Origin: Coregonus clupeaformis | Taxonomy: Eukaryota; Chordata; Actinopteri; Salmoniformes; Salmonidae | Length of the DNA stretch: 64,000 nt | Reading direction: 5' to 3' | Assembly (NCBI RefSeq): GCF_020615455.1 | Contig: NW_025534368.1 | Location: 64,501-128,500 of the forward strand | Part shown: one piece after another, positions 1 through 11,631 of the stretch | Layout: each line of letters starts with the position of its first letter | Position numbering within the stretch: position 1 is the stretch's first letter | Made by a program: the position numbers and the translations under genes | Notes under the pieces: generated by a model | The model's input: only the letters and a program-made list of their open reading frames with translations | Database searches by the model: none | What the model was told of the DNA's origin: nothing

Positions 1-1822
1 AGTCATATTGTCCCTTCATATTGTCCCTGTTTGAGTCACATGTTCCCCAAATGCTTCTGGAATGAAAAGAAAAGAAACGACCAAACAGTATCCTTTGCAA
101 AACAACCACTTTCAAATTAAACCTCAATTTCACCTAAGAATTTAAAAATGATATATAAATGATGCATGAATCACATTATCCATTCCCCCCTTTGATTCAT
201 AAATCATACTAAAAATCATACTAATATTGAAAAAACAATTTGAAAAAATCATCAAATAATCCAAAATGATATTTATCCATCAGTTCCACTTGTCCATCTT
301 TATCCAGATCAGGAACAGTCAACACCGGCATCTGAGTGTTGTCTCCAGGAACTCTCCAACCTATCTTAGCTTTCTCAAAGGTCAGTTACAAACATCACAC
401 AGTGTTATCAAAGCTGAAACTAAAATCTGACCCATCACTGCCCCTACTGGCCTAATTGATCTTGCAACCAAATCTTCTCAGATCTCCCAAACGCATCCCT
501 TATAATGCATCTATAACCCCAGTGATATTATCTGAACTATCTGAATTCAAAGTATAACTAATATTTATCAATATGATCTTCCCAAAGGTTACACCATATC
601 ATGGAAGAAGTCCCCCCTTCTCCCTTAGACTTATCCTTCAATGATAGGCTTGAAGACTATTAAAATGTCACCATATCTCTTTTCACCCCATTTTCAACCC
701 TAGCTTCAGATTTCTGTGTTGGTACCACTCCTCTTTTAATGGTAAAAACCTCATATGGAAGCTTAAACGTTGACCTGTAACAACATCCTATCCCCCATAG
801 GGTAAGAATATACTCTATCATCACAAACCCACCAAATATCTCTAAAATTCCCATAGTCACATTGTCAGTCAAAAGCTAATCTTTTAACCATCAAAGTCCT
901 GCTCTTCTTACTACCTGGTATATATAAGTAACCTATTATTTGTCATTACTACCCTTAAGGTCATACTTATCCAAAGTTATCCTATACTCATCACACTCTG
1001 ATATTCCCATAAACATACCCCTTACCTCATATGTTTTATTAGAACAACAACAACTTTTATCCTCACTGGTTCACCTGAATACTTCAGGTTCCGCTGTTAC
1101 CTGACTTTACTTTCCATCTAACAATTCCCATAGGGTAATCCCTTTACCCAAGAACACTTAAACCCTACTGTTCTGACAACTACATTATTTTATCTGTCAA
1201 TGACTGTTGCCGATACCACAGTCATGACAAAGCATAAGACTGACCCATACCCGCTAGAGGCTGCGCAACCGTCCAACACGTCTTGGGCTGGCATCCCCAA
1301 CAGACATCAACCCTCAAGATTCCTCACTGATTCTTACAGAATGAGTTAATCTATCTCTAATTTCCACAACAGAGGAACGAGCAGCACTGATCAGATACCC
1401 CCCCTCTGTCATCAAAATCAAAAGACCCCATCCTGCAGCTTCCATGATGAATCTATATTCTCCATTTCAGATTAATCTATATTGTTTCTATCTGCTCTCC
1501 TATTTTAATCCCATTTGTACCATAACCTCCTGAATCCCTCTTGCTACCTCTAATTTCAGAAAAGTTGTTGTCATCCTTCCTACATTTGCTATTACCATCG
1601 TATCATTAATCCCTTCCCAAAGTTACCATTAACGTTGTTGATTTAGTTGATGAATTAAAACCCTTAATTCCCTCTAGTGGGAAACTACCAACATCCTATT
1701 CGATTATTCCCTGTTGGAGTGACTACTGTAATAAACTTATCCTTAACTCCCTCTGTGACTGTGGAACGCTCTACAGACTTCAAATCTTCCATTATAAGCG
1801 TCACTTTACAAATTACATCAAA
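1..1822 (-). mobile_element. Decayed retroviral-like interior (left part)
   Basis: AT-rich, pyrimidine-rich on the plus strand, with no intact gene. By position it continues the minus-strand LTR retroelement whose LTR and primer site lie near 9.35 kb, cut by the LINE that starts at 1,823. The longest minus-strand open stretch (660-872, 70 codons) has a hydrophobic run near its start, but I cannot assign it to a retroviral protein. Assignment rests on location and base composition only. Confidence 0.3.
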
Positions 1823-4800
1823 TCAAATCAAATCAAATCAAATCAAATTTTATTGGTCACATGCGCCGAATACAACAAGTGCAGACATTACAGTGAAATG
1901 CTTACTTACAGCCCTTAACCAACAGTGCGTTTATTTTAAACAAAAAAAGTAAGAATAAAACAACAACAAAAAAAAGTGTTGAGAAAAACAAAGAGCAGAA
2001 GTAAAATAAAGTGACAGTAGGGAGGCTATATACAGGGGGGTACCGGTGCAGAGTCAATGTGCGGGGGCACCGGCTAGTCGAGGTAATTGAGGTAATATGT
2101 ACATGTGGGTAGAGTTAAAGTGACTATGCATAAATACTTAACAGAGTAGCAGCAGCGTAAAAGGATGGGGTGGGGGGGGCAGTGCAAATAGTCCGGGTAG
2201 CCATGATTAGCTGTTCAGGAGTCTTATGGCTTGTGGGTAGAAGCTGTTGAGAAGTCTTTTGGACCTAGACTTGGCACTCCGGTACCGCTTGCCGTGCGGT
2301 AGCAGAGAGAACAGCTCTATGACTAGGGGTGGCTGGAGTCTTTGACAATTTTGAGGGCCTTCCTCTGACACCGCCTGGTATAGAGGTCTTGGATGGCAGG
2401 GAGCTTTGCCCCAGTGATGTACTGGGCCGTACGCACTACCCTCTGTAGTGCCTTGCGGTCAGAGGCCAAGCAGTTGCCATACCAGGCGGTGATGCAACCA
2501 GTCAGGATGCTCTCGATGGTGCAGCTGTAGAATTTTTTGAGGATCTGAGGACCCATGCCAAATCTTTTTAGTCTCCTGAGGGGGAATAGGCTTTGTCGTG
2601 CCCTCTTCACGACTGTCTTGGTGTGCTTGGACCATGATAGTTCGTTGGTGATGTGGACACCAAGGAACTTGAAGCTCTCAACCTGTTCCACTACAGCCCC
2701 GTCGATGAGAATGGGGGCGTGCTCAGTCCTCTTTTTTTTTCCTGTAGTCCACAATCATCTCCTTTGTCTTGGTCACGTTGAGGGAGAGGTTGTTGTCCTG
2801 GCACCACACGGCCAGATCTCTGACCTCCCTCCCCTATAGGCTGTCTCATCGTTGTCGGTGATCAGGCCTACCACTGTTGTGTCGTCGGCAAACTTAATGA
2901 TGGTGTTGGAGTCGGTGCCTGGCCATGCAGTCATGGGTGAACAGAGAGTACAGGAGGGGACTGGAGCACGCACCCTGAGGGGCCCCCGTGTTGAGGATCA
3001 GTGTGGCAGATGTGTTGTTACCTACCCCTACCACCTGGGGGCGGCCCGTCAGGAAGTCCAGGATCCAGTTGCAGAGGGAGGTGTTTAGTCCCAGGATCCT
3101 TAGCTTAGTGATGAGCTTAGAGGGCACTATGGTGTTGAATGCTGAGCTGTAGTCAATGAATAGCATTCTCACGTAGGTGTTCCTCTTGTCCAGGTGGGAA
3201 AGGGCAGTGTGGAGTGCGATAGAGATTGCATCATCTGTGGATCTGTTGGGGCGGTATGCAAATTGGAGTGGGTCTAGGGTTTCTGGGATTATGCTGTTGA
3301 TGTGAGCCATGACCAGTCTTTCAAAGCACTTCATGGCTACAGACGTCAGTGCCACGGGTCGGTAGTCATTTAGGCAGGTTATCTTAGAGTTCTTGGGCAC
3401 GGGGACTATGGTGGTCTGCTTGAAACATGTTGGTATTACAGACTCAGTCAGGGACATGTTGAAAATGTCAGTGAAGACACTTGCCAGTTGGTCAGCACAT
3501 GCTCGGAGTACACGCCCTGGTAATCCGTCTGGCCCAGCGGCCTTGTGAATGTTGACTTGCTTAAAAGTCTTACTCACATCGGCTACGGAGAGCGTGATCA
3601 CATAGTCGTCCGGAACAGCTGGTGCTCTCATGCATGCTTCAGTGTTGCTTGCCTCGAAGCGAGCATAGAAGTGGTTTAGCTCGTCTGGTAGGCTTGTGTC
3701 ACTGGGCAGCTCGCGGCTGTGCTTCCCTTTGTAGTCTGTAATAGTTTTCAAGCTCCTGCCACATCCGACGAGCGTCAGAGCCAGTGTAGTATGATTCAAT
3801 CTTAGACCTGTATTGACTCTTTGCCTGTTTGATGGTTCGTCGGAGGTCATAGCGGGATTTCTTATAAGCTTCCGGGTTAGAGTCCCGTTCCTTGAAAGCG
3901 GCAGCTCTACCCTTTAGCTCAGTGCGGATGTTGCCTGTAATCCATGGCTTCTGGTTGGGGTATGTACGTACGGTCACTGTGGGGGACGACATCATCGATG
4001 CACTTATTGATGAAGCCAGTGACTGATGTGGTGTACTCCTCAATGCTGTCTGAAGAATCCCCGGAACATGTTCCAGTCTGTGCTAGCAAAACAGTCCTGT
4101 AGCTTGGCATCTGCGTCATCTGACCACTTTTTTATTAACCGAATCACTGGTGCTTCCTGCTTCAGTTTTTGCTTATAAGCAGGAATCAGGAGGATAGAGT
4201 TATGGTCAGATTTGCCAAATGGAGGGCGAGGGAGAGCTTTGTATGCGTCTCTGTGTGTGGAGTAAAGGTGGTCTAGAGTTTTTTTTCCCTCTGGTTGCAC
4301 ATTTGACATGCTGGTAGAAATTAGGTAGAACGGATTTAAGTTTCCCTGCATTAAAGTCCCCGGCCACTAGGAGCGCTGCATCTGGATGAGCGTTTTCCTG
4401 TTGATTAATGGCCTTGTACAACTCATTCAGTGCAATCTTAATGCCAGCATTGGTTTGTGGTGGTAAATAGACAGCTATGAAAAATATAGCTGAAAACTCT
4501 CTTGGTAAATAGTGTGGTCTACAGCTTATCATAAGATACTCTACCTCAGGCGAGCAAAACCTCGAGACTTCCTTAGTATTTGATTTTGTACACCAGCTGT
4601 TGTTTACAAATATACAGAGACCGCCACCCTTTGTCTTACCGGAGCCAGCCGTTCTGTCCTGCCGATGTAGCGTGTAGCCTGCTAGCTGAATGGTATCATT
4701 GTTGTCGTTCAGCCACGACTCCGTGAAACATAAGATATTACAGTTTTTAATGTCCCGTTGGTAGGATAACCGTAATCTTAAATCGTCAATTTTATTCTCA

Positions 4801-5195
4801 AAAGATTGAACGTTGGCTAATAGTATTGATGGGAGAGGCAGTTTACTCGCCGCCGTCGGATCTTACAAGGCACCCCGACCTACGCCACGATATCTCCGTC
4901 TCTTCCTCAGGCGAATGACGGGGATCTGGGCCTTGCCGGGTGTCTGTAGAATATCCTTCGCGTCCGACTCGTTGAAGAAAAAAGTCTTCGGTCCAATGCG
5001 AGGTGAGTAATCGCTGTCCTGATATCCAGAAGCTCTTTTTGGTTATAAGAGACGATGGCATAAACATTATGTACAAAATAAATTACAAATAACGCGGAAA
5101 AACACACATAATAGTACAATTGGTTAGAGGGCTGTAAAACGGCAGCCATCTTCTCCGGCGCTGTTTTGCCTATAATTAGCCCTTTAACCAATAAT
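1823..5195 (-). mobile_element. Nearly full-length LINE (L2/RSg-1-like salmonid non-LTR retrotransposon)
   Basis: The element runs on the minus strand. Its 3' end is at 1,823-1,850, a run of AAATC pentamers on the plus strand (TGATT-type tail), followed by 3' UTR and one long decayed ORF. The 5' end lies near 5,195. A second copy of the same family, 5'-truncated and in the opposite orientation, is at 12,484-13,263, and the two share nearly identical 3' ORF and UTR sequence. It interrupts the retroviral-like element on either side, so it is the younger insertion. The family name L2/RSg-1-like comes from memory of salmonid LINEs; the non-LTR class is seen directly. I could not fix the target-site duplication. 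Confidence 0.9.
2207..5149 (-). pseudogene. LINE ORF: AP endonuclease and reverse transcriptase, frameshifted
   Basis: A single ORF of about 980 codons can be followed from the ATG at 5149 to the stop at 2209-2207. The start MAAVLQPSNQ is followed by a hydrophobic stretch. The AP-endonuclease domain (about 4,800-4,190) shows the blocks FTESWLND, VYLPPQ, GDFNAG and the catalytic SDH in FGKSDHNS. The reverse transcriptase (about 3,700-2,740) shows FIDYSSAFNTI (motif A), NTGAPQG (motif B) and FADDT (motif C). The C-terminal part resembles other jockey/L2-type proteins. Several frame changes (near 4,050-4,200, 3,730, 2,960 and 2,740) break it, so this copy should be inactive. The products would nick target DNA and prime reverse transcription there. 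Confidence 0.88.
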
Positions 5196-6096
5196 TCTTA
5201 ACCGGAACAAATTTCTATGCTTTCACTAGATAAGTACACATATTCTCCCTGATCTTTATCTGTACCCTTACGCAAAATAATCCCTCGTTTGACTAGGTGC
5301 AACAGCTTCTACTTCTGGTCCTGATAACAATACTTATTCTCCCTAATTATCTCTCTCTCTATGGAAGGAACGTCATCATCCTAAATGGCATATTATTATT
5401 ATTATTATTATTATTATCCTAACCCTAATAACAGTATTTTCCCCCATAATTGGTGCTGGACCCTTATAATCAACCTAGTTTTCCCAAAGCTCTGAACTCT
5501 TTTATTGTACTTCCATCTATCACCACTAATGTCACTTTTTCCCCAAATCTCAGTCCTTTATCTAATCCCTGATTTTCAAACTTTTGATTACACAAAAATA
5601 CACCTATAATGACCTTGATCTTCCTACTGTACAGTGTCCTTCCCCATTGTTCTCTCTCTTACTACTACCTTTGAAATTTAGCTTACTGTCTCAACCCTAA
5701 TCTACTCCTAACTTATTTTAATCTAATCTTTCCTCTCATAACATTTACAACTTTTCCCCCCTGATTTTCACACCATCCCTTACCACCAAATGTTTAGAAT
5801 ATGGATTGGGAAAGTTCCCCACCTGCTTCTGACTCATTACACACAGACTTGGCAAACGACTAAACACCTTTTAGCCTAGCCTGAAATCTCTTAGTGTAAG
5901 GATGTAACCCAGAATAACAGTCACTCTATTAAGTTTATTTTCCCAGACAGATTGTCTAACAGGCAATCTAATACATTATCATCCTTCCTATGATATTATC
6001 TTTTAAGCAAATGATTCCCAAAAAACCCTACTTCTTAAAATATTCTACCAGACAGTCAGTCGTTTAGTGTGCCTCTGATTGAACACTTCAATTTAC

Positions 6097-6163
6097 ATCA
6101 TGCATCTCTTCCCACAATGTCATTGATATATTGTCCTAATATTAGTATGTCTATTTTAATTCC
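6097..6163 (-). pseudogene. Retroviral protease C-terminal remnant
   Basis: The minus strand reads ILGQYINDIVGRDA, a stop, then CKLKC. A Gly-Arg-Asp block near the protease C-terminus is a recurrent feature of retroviral and Gypsy proteases. The in-frame stop lies directly after it, so this copy is dead. The assignment depends on a short motif and on its place just after gag. Confidence 0.35.
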
Positions 6164-6434
6164 TATTTGACTTCTATAGCAGAGCTCAATTGATTCCTTA
6201 AGAGTAATTAAACTGTTTTACTACTTCCAATCCCTATCCTAACCTAATTAGTTTATTTTACAGAGTGATATGTTTAACCTCTTTAGGCTGAACCCAGATA
6301 CGTTTTTCCCCTATTCACTATCACTTCTAATGGTCGGTTGTTTTTACTTCAATTGTTGGCTATTTTCTCTTCTTCTCTAATCGATGCTCTCAGCTGATAC
6401 CCCCCTTCCGGATATTCTAGGCACTCTAGAATAT

Positions 6435-6743
6435 TTAGGGTTCACCTGGAGAACAGGTGATCTTGAATTGCCCCTGTATCTTCCTTAAAAATGTTCTCTT
6501 GTTTCCTCCTGACTTGTTGCACTCACAGGTAAAGTAACCAACCTGTCCATAATTATAACAGTCTTCTGAAAGTTGCTGGAAGTGTAGCTGAAATCTTCCT
6601 CTCCCATTCTGTGTCTGTCCAGACCTTGACTGTGGATATAACACCTGGTACTCCCCTTGGCTGGTACAAGTGCATTTGATATTCTTCAGTTGAAGCTGTA
6701 ACAGTGATTGTTGATTTGATTCACTCTGATTCTTCATAACCAA
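6435..6743 (-). pseudogene. Gag nucleocapsid remnant with degenerate zinc knuckle
   Basis: A 102-codon minus-strand frame has a basic, Gln-rich N-terminal half and then CYNYGQVGYFTCEC, which has the spacing of a CCHC zinc knuckle (C-x2-C-x4-H-x4-C). The second cysteine and the histidine are both replaced by tyrosine, each explained by one transition. Zinc knuckles in Gag bind genomic RNA. The changed ligands mean this one could not bind zinc normally. The position, downstream of the primer site and upstream of a protease-like tail, fits Gag. Confidence 0.55.
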
Positions 6744-9342
6744 CGTTTCTTTTCTTCTTCTCCACCACCAGTTATAAGTTGTATTTGATTGAGTTTTCTT
6801 CGTCCGGTTCTTCTCGTTGTGGACCTATCAGTATTCTTCAAAAGGTTCTCTTCTAAGTTCTGTCCTCGACATATCATCTTCCATCATCTTCTTACTAGTG
6901 GCCTCAATGTGTTCTTCTTCTTCAATTCTTGGGATCCTTTCTCAGCAGTTTCCTCTTCTGTATCTTCAGCTGTGTTACTTCTTCTAAACTATTCGCTTTA
7001 TCCAGGCATGATAAGCATCGGTCTATACCTCCATTTCTTCTTTGCTAGTCAATGTAGGATAAAACCTCTTGAACATAAAGCACCTTTAATCTCCAAATCT
7101 TCATCGCTTCTTCATCTTTGCTCTTGTATCCTTCTTCTTTCCTCTCTTGCCACTTCCTTCTGATCACAGAGTCGCCTCCACCCATGACCTCTCATCAATC
7201 ACTCTCATCTTCATCATCCCTCTTCTCCTTCACGTTCCAGACCTCTCATTTTCTTCCGTCTTCTGGATTCATCTTCACCGTTGTTTCTGCTGGTACCCTA
7301 TTATCTGTTCATCTTGATTCCTGATGCAATAATCACTCCTGGATGATCATTGTACGCTGAGAATAAACATCCCTAAACTCTACTTTTTAAACCTATTTTA
7401 TCAATTTCTGTTTGAGAATGAAGGGCAACTTTTGTTTCACTTGCCAGATACCCTAGCAACACTGTAATTAAAGGATTACCACTATTTCAACCCGGTAATG
7501 ACTTTCATAGTCCTGATATCTTTTTCCCCATTGTAACAACCCTTTTATATTCCTTTATTGTGAACTATCTTATTTTAAACTATATAGCCTATGTAGGCTT
7601 CCCCTGTAATTCTTAATATAACCTAAACAACTCAAAAAAAAAAAAAAAAAGATAGTTAAAATAAACCGGCAAAATTATTATTATTATAAAATTCAATTAA
7701 ATGTTTTATTCAAAACCATTTCCATAAAAATTAAAAAATCAATTAAAAATCTAATTTTAAAAAAAATGAATAATTAAAATCAATTTTTATTTCCCTATCT
7801 TATCAATTTAGCTATTAATGGCTCTCTCACCATAACCCATCAAATGCAAGTAAGTTAGTCAACTTCAAAGCAATCCCAAAAACAAAGCCTCTAACCCTTC
7901 AATATTACAATTCCCATCAAACCCCAGTGATACACAGAGCATCCAAAATGCAATTTTTAATGAAATAGTATTTGCCAAGCCTATGTAAAATCGTCATAAC
8001 ATCACATATCTTGTAACAGTAACCTTTTTTATGATTTGATCCTCTGCCGCGTCACGTGATCACTTCCTGTATCTCCTCGCTCCCCTCTCTCCTGTCTCTC
8101 ATGACAAGGGACAAAGACACAAGAACAGCTTTTAGTAGTTAATGCCATCACTGAGTATTTCCAACCATTCAATATTCATCCGTTCTACATTCGCTCTAAG
8201 ACTTTAACTCAGGACTAATTATAGATCGCCCAAAAACCTTGATTTTAATCCGTCATTTAATTATTTAATTCACTCTATTACAATCCGTTACCATATATTT
8301 AATTTATAAATTCAATAGGTCCCAAAACAAGTTTCATCTTAACCCACCGCCGTTTAAACTAGAATCATCGTGTTAAAATTTCTCCTCTGTCTGTCTATTT
8401 TCCCTTGCAGGGTAACGCCAAATGGGACCTATGAACCTTACCCATAATGCCGTGCTTTGTAGGCTTAGCACATAACCACATGTTGTAGTTTTGCCCTGTA
8501 AAATCACGCGCATGCGCACATCCCCTTAAGCCCATGCTTACCACACAATAGACCGATAGCATTACGCTACAGCGTCACTATTTTATACGTTATACTCACA
8601 CAATTACACATAACAGAGCTCACAAAACATATAACCTGACTTACAAACACATAAACAAGTTTAAGAGACTTTCACCCGTCGCAACGGAATCTCTAAGGAT
8701 ACGTTAGCATGTAGCACACAACACAATTAGCATTTAGCCTTAGCCACTAGCCAACTGCGGCCTACCACACAGAAACATACCCTGCACTGCCCTATCAATT
8801 TTAACATATTTATCCTACCGTTTTTGCTACCGGGACTAATGACCATTACACCGAGAAATCAGACCTAATCAAACATCCCGTCGGACGAAAGTCAAATCAT
8901 AATCACAATCAGATAAACCTCATGAATCCGAGCTCTATTTAAAAAAAAGAAACCCACCGGTCCACCCATTCTATCGTGTGAACGGATTTGTCGGCCCGAC
9001 ATCTAAAATGGCCCCCCCTGGAGGTCTTAAAGCGGTACAGTGCCCTAAAGAATGCGCATATCTGCCTTAATCGTACACTTCAATACTTAAATCCTACCGT
9101 TTAATGCTCTAAATACTTCCAATTAACTGCCGTTTCCAATGGAATAAATTTTAGCAGACTCTAGTCGACCAGCAACAACGCCACCGAGGCCAGGTCATAA
9201 TGGAACATCTCTCCAGTGTACACAAGTCATATCCAATCTAACAAACTCCGAAGCGGTAAGAACACTCACCCTTTTTTCGGCCATGCTTCAGAGAGAGAGT
9301 TAGCCTGGCGATTGACTGAAACACAGAGGAGACGCAAACCCA

Positions 9343-9360
9343 GCCCCACGTTGGGCGCCA
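9343..9360 (-). other. Primer binding site, tRNA-Lys1,2 type
   Basis: On the minus strand the 18 bases TGGCGCCCAACGTGGGGC lie three bases after the LTR end. This is the standard site complementary to the 3' end of tRNA-Lys1,2, used by spumaviruses and several other retroviruses. It primes minus-strand DNA synthesis. It is intact although the coding region is badly decayed. Confidence 0.88.
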
Positions 9361-9436
9361 TTATGTCGTATATGATGAATGGTGGCAATTATTGCCGTCA
9401 ACAAAGAGTCCGTTATGCTGCATCGTGTTAGAGGCT

Positions 9437-9442
9437 TTTATT
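9437..9442 (-). other. LTR polyadenylation signal
   Basis: The minus strand reads AATAAA between the TATA box and the U5/primer-site boundary, as in a retroviral LTR whose R region carries the poly(A) signal. Confidence 0.5.
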
Positions 9443-9540
9443 AAAATCACGAGGTTTACAGCATAAATACAGACCCGCGGTGTCCGGAGAACGGCTCCTC
9501 CAATTGCTATGGCCGTTCTGACGTCTCATCGTTTAACCCC

Positions 9541-9548
9541 TATTTATA
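9541..9548 (-). promoter_or_regulatory. LTR TATA box
   Basis: The minus strand reads TATAAATA, about 105 bases upstream of the AATAAA signal and about 180 bases from the LTR end. It is the expected core promoter of the LTR, with the start site predicted near 9,515. Confidence 0.55.
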
Positions 9549-9955
9549 AACAATGCAAAAAGAGGGGTGACTCCCTCTTCTGGCCAATCACCAGTCTCCC
9601 CTGGGGCATCACCCTCCAAACGCTACATTTGAACTAAGATCATAAAACAACATTCTTTGTTCCTCCAAAACATTTAACAAAGGCATAATCTTCAGATACT
9701 ATACATAGTCATTAAAAGTTATAACTATAATAAAACAGGCCATATCCATAAAGAGCTGGTTCTTCAATCCAGTCGTTTTCAGACCAATCGTTCTCCTCGG
9801 TCAAAGGTGAAGCCATGCTGTCAACTTGGGGGGTTGAGGCGTGTCTAGGTATGACAATCCCTCTGTTCTTGGGTTGGTTTGAGTTTCGTCTATGTCAAAG
9901 CCTGCTGTACAGAAAGAGAGGAGAACGTCGTTTTCACAATCATTCAAGCAGTCAT

Positions 9956-10017
9956 TCAACGGAGGAGTCCATAATGCCTGGGTTGAACGCTGTACACGCT
10001 TCTACGTGGAGTGTCAG
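9956..10017 (-). CDS. Candidate terminal coding exon, pairs with 10,111-10,249
   Basis: An acceptor (TGTGTTTACAG) precedes CTGACACTCC. Joined to the leftover C of the preceding candidate exon, the frame runs 20 codons (PDTPRRSVYSVQPRHYGLLR) to a TGA at 9,958-9,956. Phase agreement between two independently chosen splice sites is mild support. No identity is recognised. Confidence 0.25.
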
Positions 10018-10110
10018 CTGTAAACACAAGATTAGGTTTTTAAAACATAGTACACCTTTTGTTTATTGCTTATTATACAAAGATTATTACTAATTTAAAT
10101 GTTGACTCAC

Positions 10111-10249
10111 GTCTAAAATATCTTGATGGTGAGTGACTGAGTAAAGATACAGCTTCTGTCTGTTGTTCCTCAAACTCGTTATCCTCTATAACAATCACTT
10201 CTGTTTGTGTTGTTGCTTCTTGATCCACATGAATTACTTCGGGTACCTC
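10111..10249 (-). CDS. Candidate internal coding exon, unknown gene
   Basis: A 139-base minus-strand segment is framed by a good acceptor (TTTATGCAG, then GAGGTACCC) and a strong donor (AGAC, then GTGAGT). It is open throughout in one frame (46 codons plus one base), starting EVPEVIHVDQEATTQTEV. The peptide is acidic, then Ser- and Arg-rich, and looks like a cytoplasmic or linker region. I do not recognise it. It could be a host exon beside the retroviral LTR, or a chance frame with good splice signals. The next candidate exon (10,017-9,956) keeps the frame. Confidence 0.35.
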
Positions 10250-10259
10250 CTGCATAAAT

Positions 10260-10867
10260 GTAGGGTAACCTGTAGAATTTATATAATTTTACAATATACA
10301 TTTTTTACTTTAAAATACTGATATTTTACATAAAATACAATATAGTATTAATATTAATTAGTAGAAAGGTTCAGAACTTTTGTAAAACATCACAGTACAG
10401 TAGAAACATATATGGCAAATAGAAATCCTATATGGATGGTGTTAAGAGATAGATGGGAGGTGTTGAATGGAGTTGAAGGATGGGACTAATAACAACTAAC
10501 AACAAATAACAACAAGATAACTAATAACGTAAGCATACTGTGTCCATAATAAGTATATAGGTTGTAGGTTGGGAGCTTTTGGGAAAGAGCACAGTTAGAA
10601 AGATATGGCATATAGAAGCAAACCGGATGGACATCATGAAAATGATCAGAGAGGTTGAGAGTAGAAGAAGTTCAGGAGCAAAAACAAACAAAATATAATT
10701 ATTGTAAAATTGACTGTGTCCATAAAATGTATATAGTAAGTATAAGCTGGAAGTAGAGGCCTAAGCATTGTTGTTCACTAGTTTACTCCAAGTAGGGAAG
10801 GGGTGGTGGGGTTGGAAAGTAATAAAGGGGAATATATATTTTTTAAAGGATATGTACTGTATGTATG
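10260..10867. other. AT-rich stretch without recognisable genes
   Basis: I see no ORF of interest, tRNA-like promoter or terminal repeat here; it reads as intronic or intergenic sequence. Confidence 0.5.
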
Positions 10868-10869
10868 TA

Positions 10870-11528
10870 CAGTGAGGGAAAAAGTATTTGATCCCCTGCT
10901 GATTTTGTACGTTTGCCCACTGACAAAGAAATGATCAGTCTATATAATTTTAATGGTACAGTGAGGGAAAAAACTATTTGATCCCCTGCTGATTTTGTAC
11001 GTTTGCCCACTGACAAAGAAATGATCAGTCTATAATTTTAATGGTAGATTTATTTGAATAGTGAGAGACAGAATAACAACAACAAAATCCAGAAAAACGC
11101 ATGTCAAAAATGTTATAAATTGATTTGCATTTTAATGAGGGAAATAAGTATTTGACCCCTTCTCAATCAGAAAGATTTCTGGCTCCCAGGTGTCTTTTAT
11201 ACAGGTAACGAGCTGAGATTAGGAGCACACTCTTAAATGGAGTGCTCCTAATATCAGTTTGTTACCTGTATAAAAGACACCTGTCCACAGAAGCAATCAA
11301 TCAATCAGATTCCAAACTCTCCACCATGGCCAAGACCAAAGAGCTCTCCAAGGATGTCAGGGACAAGATTGTAGACCTACACAAGGCTGGAATGGGCTAC
11401 AAGACCATCGCCAAGCAGCTTGGTGAGAAGGTGACAACAGTTGGTGCGATTATTCACAAATGGAAGAAACACAAAAGAACTGTCAATCACAAAATCAGCA
11501 GGGGATCAAATACTTTTTTCCCTCACTG
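10870..11528 (+). mobile_element. Internally deleted Tc1-like element
   Basis: TA target sites flank both ends (10,868-10,869 and 11,529-11,530). The inverted ends read CAGTGAGGGAAAAA and TTTTTTCCCTCACTG. The right end joins directly to the first 56 codons of a transposase (11,326-11,493), so most of the gene is missing. The left terminal block is duplicated: the motif beginning CAGTGAGGGAAAAA recurs about 90 bases later (near 10,959), suggesting a nested or slipped end. It cannot make transposase. Confidence 0.85.
11326..11493 (+). pseudogene. Tc1 transposase N-terminus (DNA-binding domain only)
   Basis: The start MAKTKELSKDVRDKIVDLHK is a typical fish Tc1 paired-like helix-turn-helix domain. 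It continues through the second helical half (GAIIHKWKKHKRTVNH) and then stops at the deletion joined to the right terminal repeat. The catalytic DDE domain is absent. Confidence 0.8.
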
Positions 11529-11625
11529 TATGTGTGTATGTATGTGTGTATGTATGTGTGTATATATGTATATATATGTATATATATATATATATATGTG
11601 TGTGTATATGTATGTGTATGTGTAT
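11529..11625. repeat. TGTA/TA microsatellite
   Basis: An imperfect (TGTGTATG)n and (TA)n run directly follows the Tc1 end, between it and the SINE. Confidence 0.9.
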
Positions 11626-11631
11626 TATCTC

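Larger units (their letters stand above)
5196..9342 (-). mobile_element. Interior of a decayed endogenous retrovirus-like element (leader, gag, pro, start of pol)
   Basis: Reading leftward from the primer site at 9,360 come a leader (about 9,340-7,400), a purine-rich gag-like stretch rich in Lys, Arg and Glu codons in broken frames (about 7,330-6,780), a degenerate zinc-knuckle segment (6,743-6,435) and a protease-like tail (about 6,163-6,097). This order matches gag-pro-pol. The 5,196-6,090 stretch should then be early pol, but it is too decayed for me to place reverse transcriptase motifs. No long frame survives. A simple (ATT)n run lies at about 5,393-5,416 and a poly(A) run at about 7,634-7,651. 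Confidence 0.5.
9364..9856 (-). repeat. LTR of the endogenous retrovirus-like element (outer boundary uncertain)
   Basis: On the minus strand the LTR ends in ...ATACGACA just before the primer site. Working outward there is U5, an AATAAA signal (9,442-9,437), an R region, and a TATA box (9,548-9,541), the usual order of a retroviral LTR. I propose 9,856 as the U3 end because the plus-strand GTATGACA there nearly mirrors TGTCGTAT at 9,364, but no partner LTR is in the window to confirm it. The partner should lie left of position 1. Confidence 0.6.

Noticed and set aside
6789..7324. Plus-strand Ser/Leu/Phe-rich ORFs
   Set aside because: They are the complement of the purine-rich minus-strand gag region.
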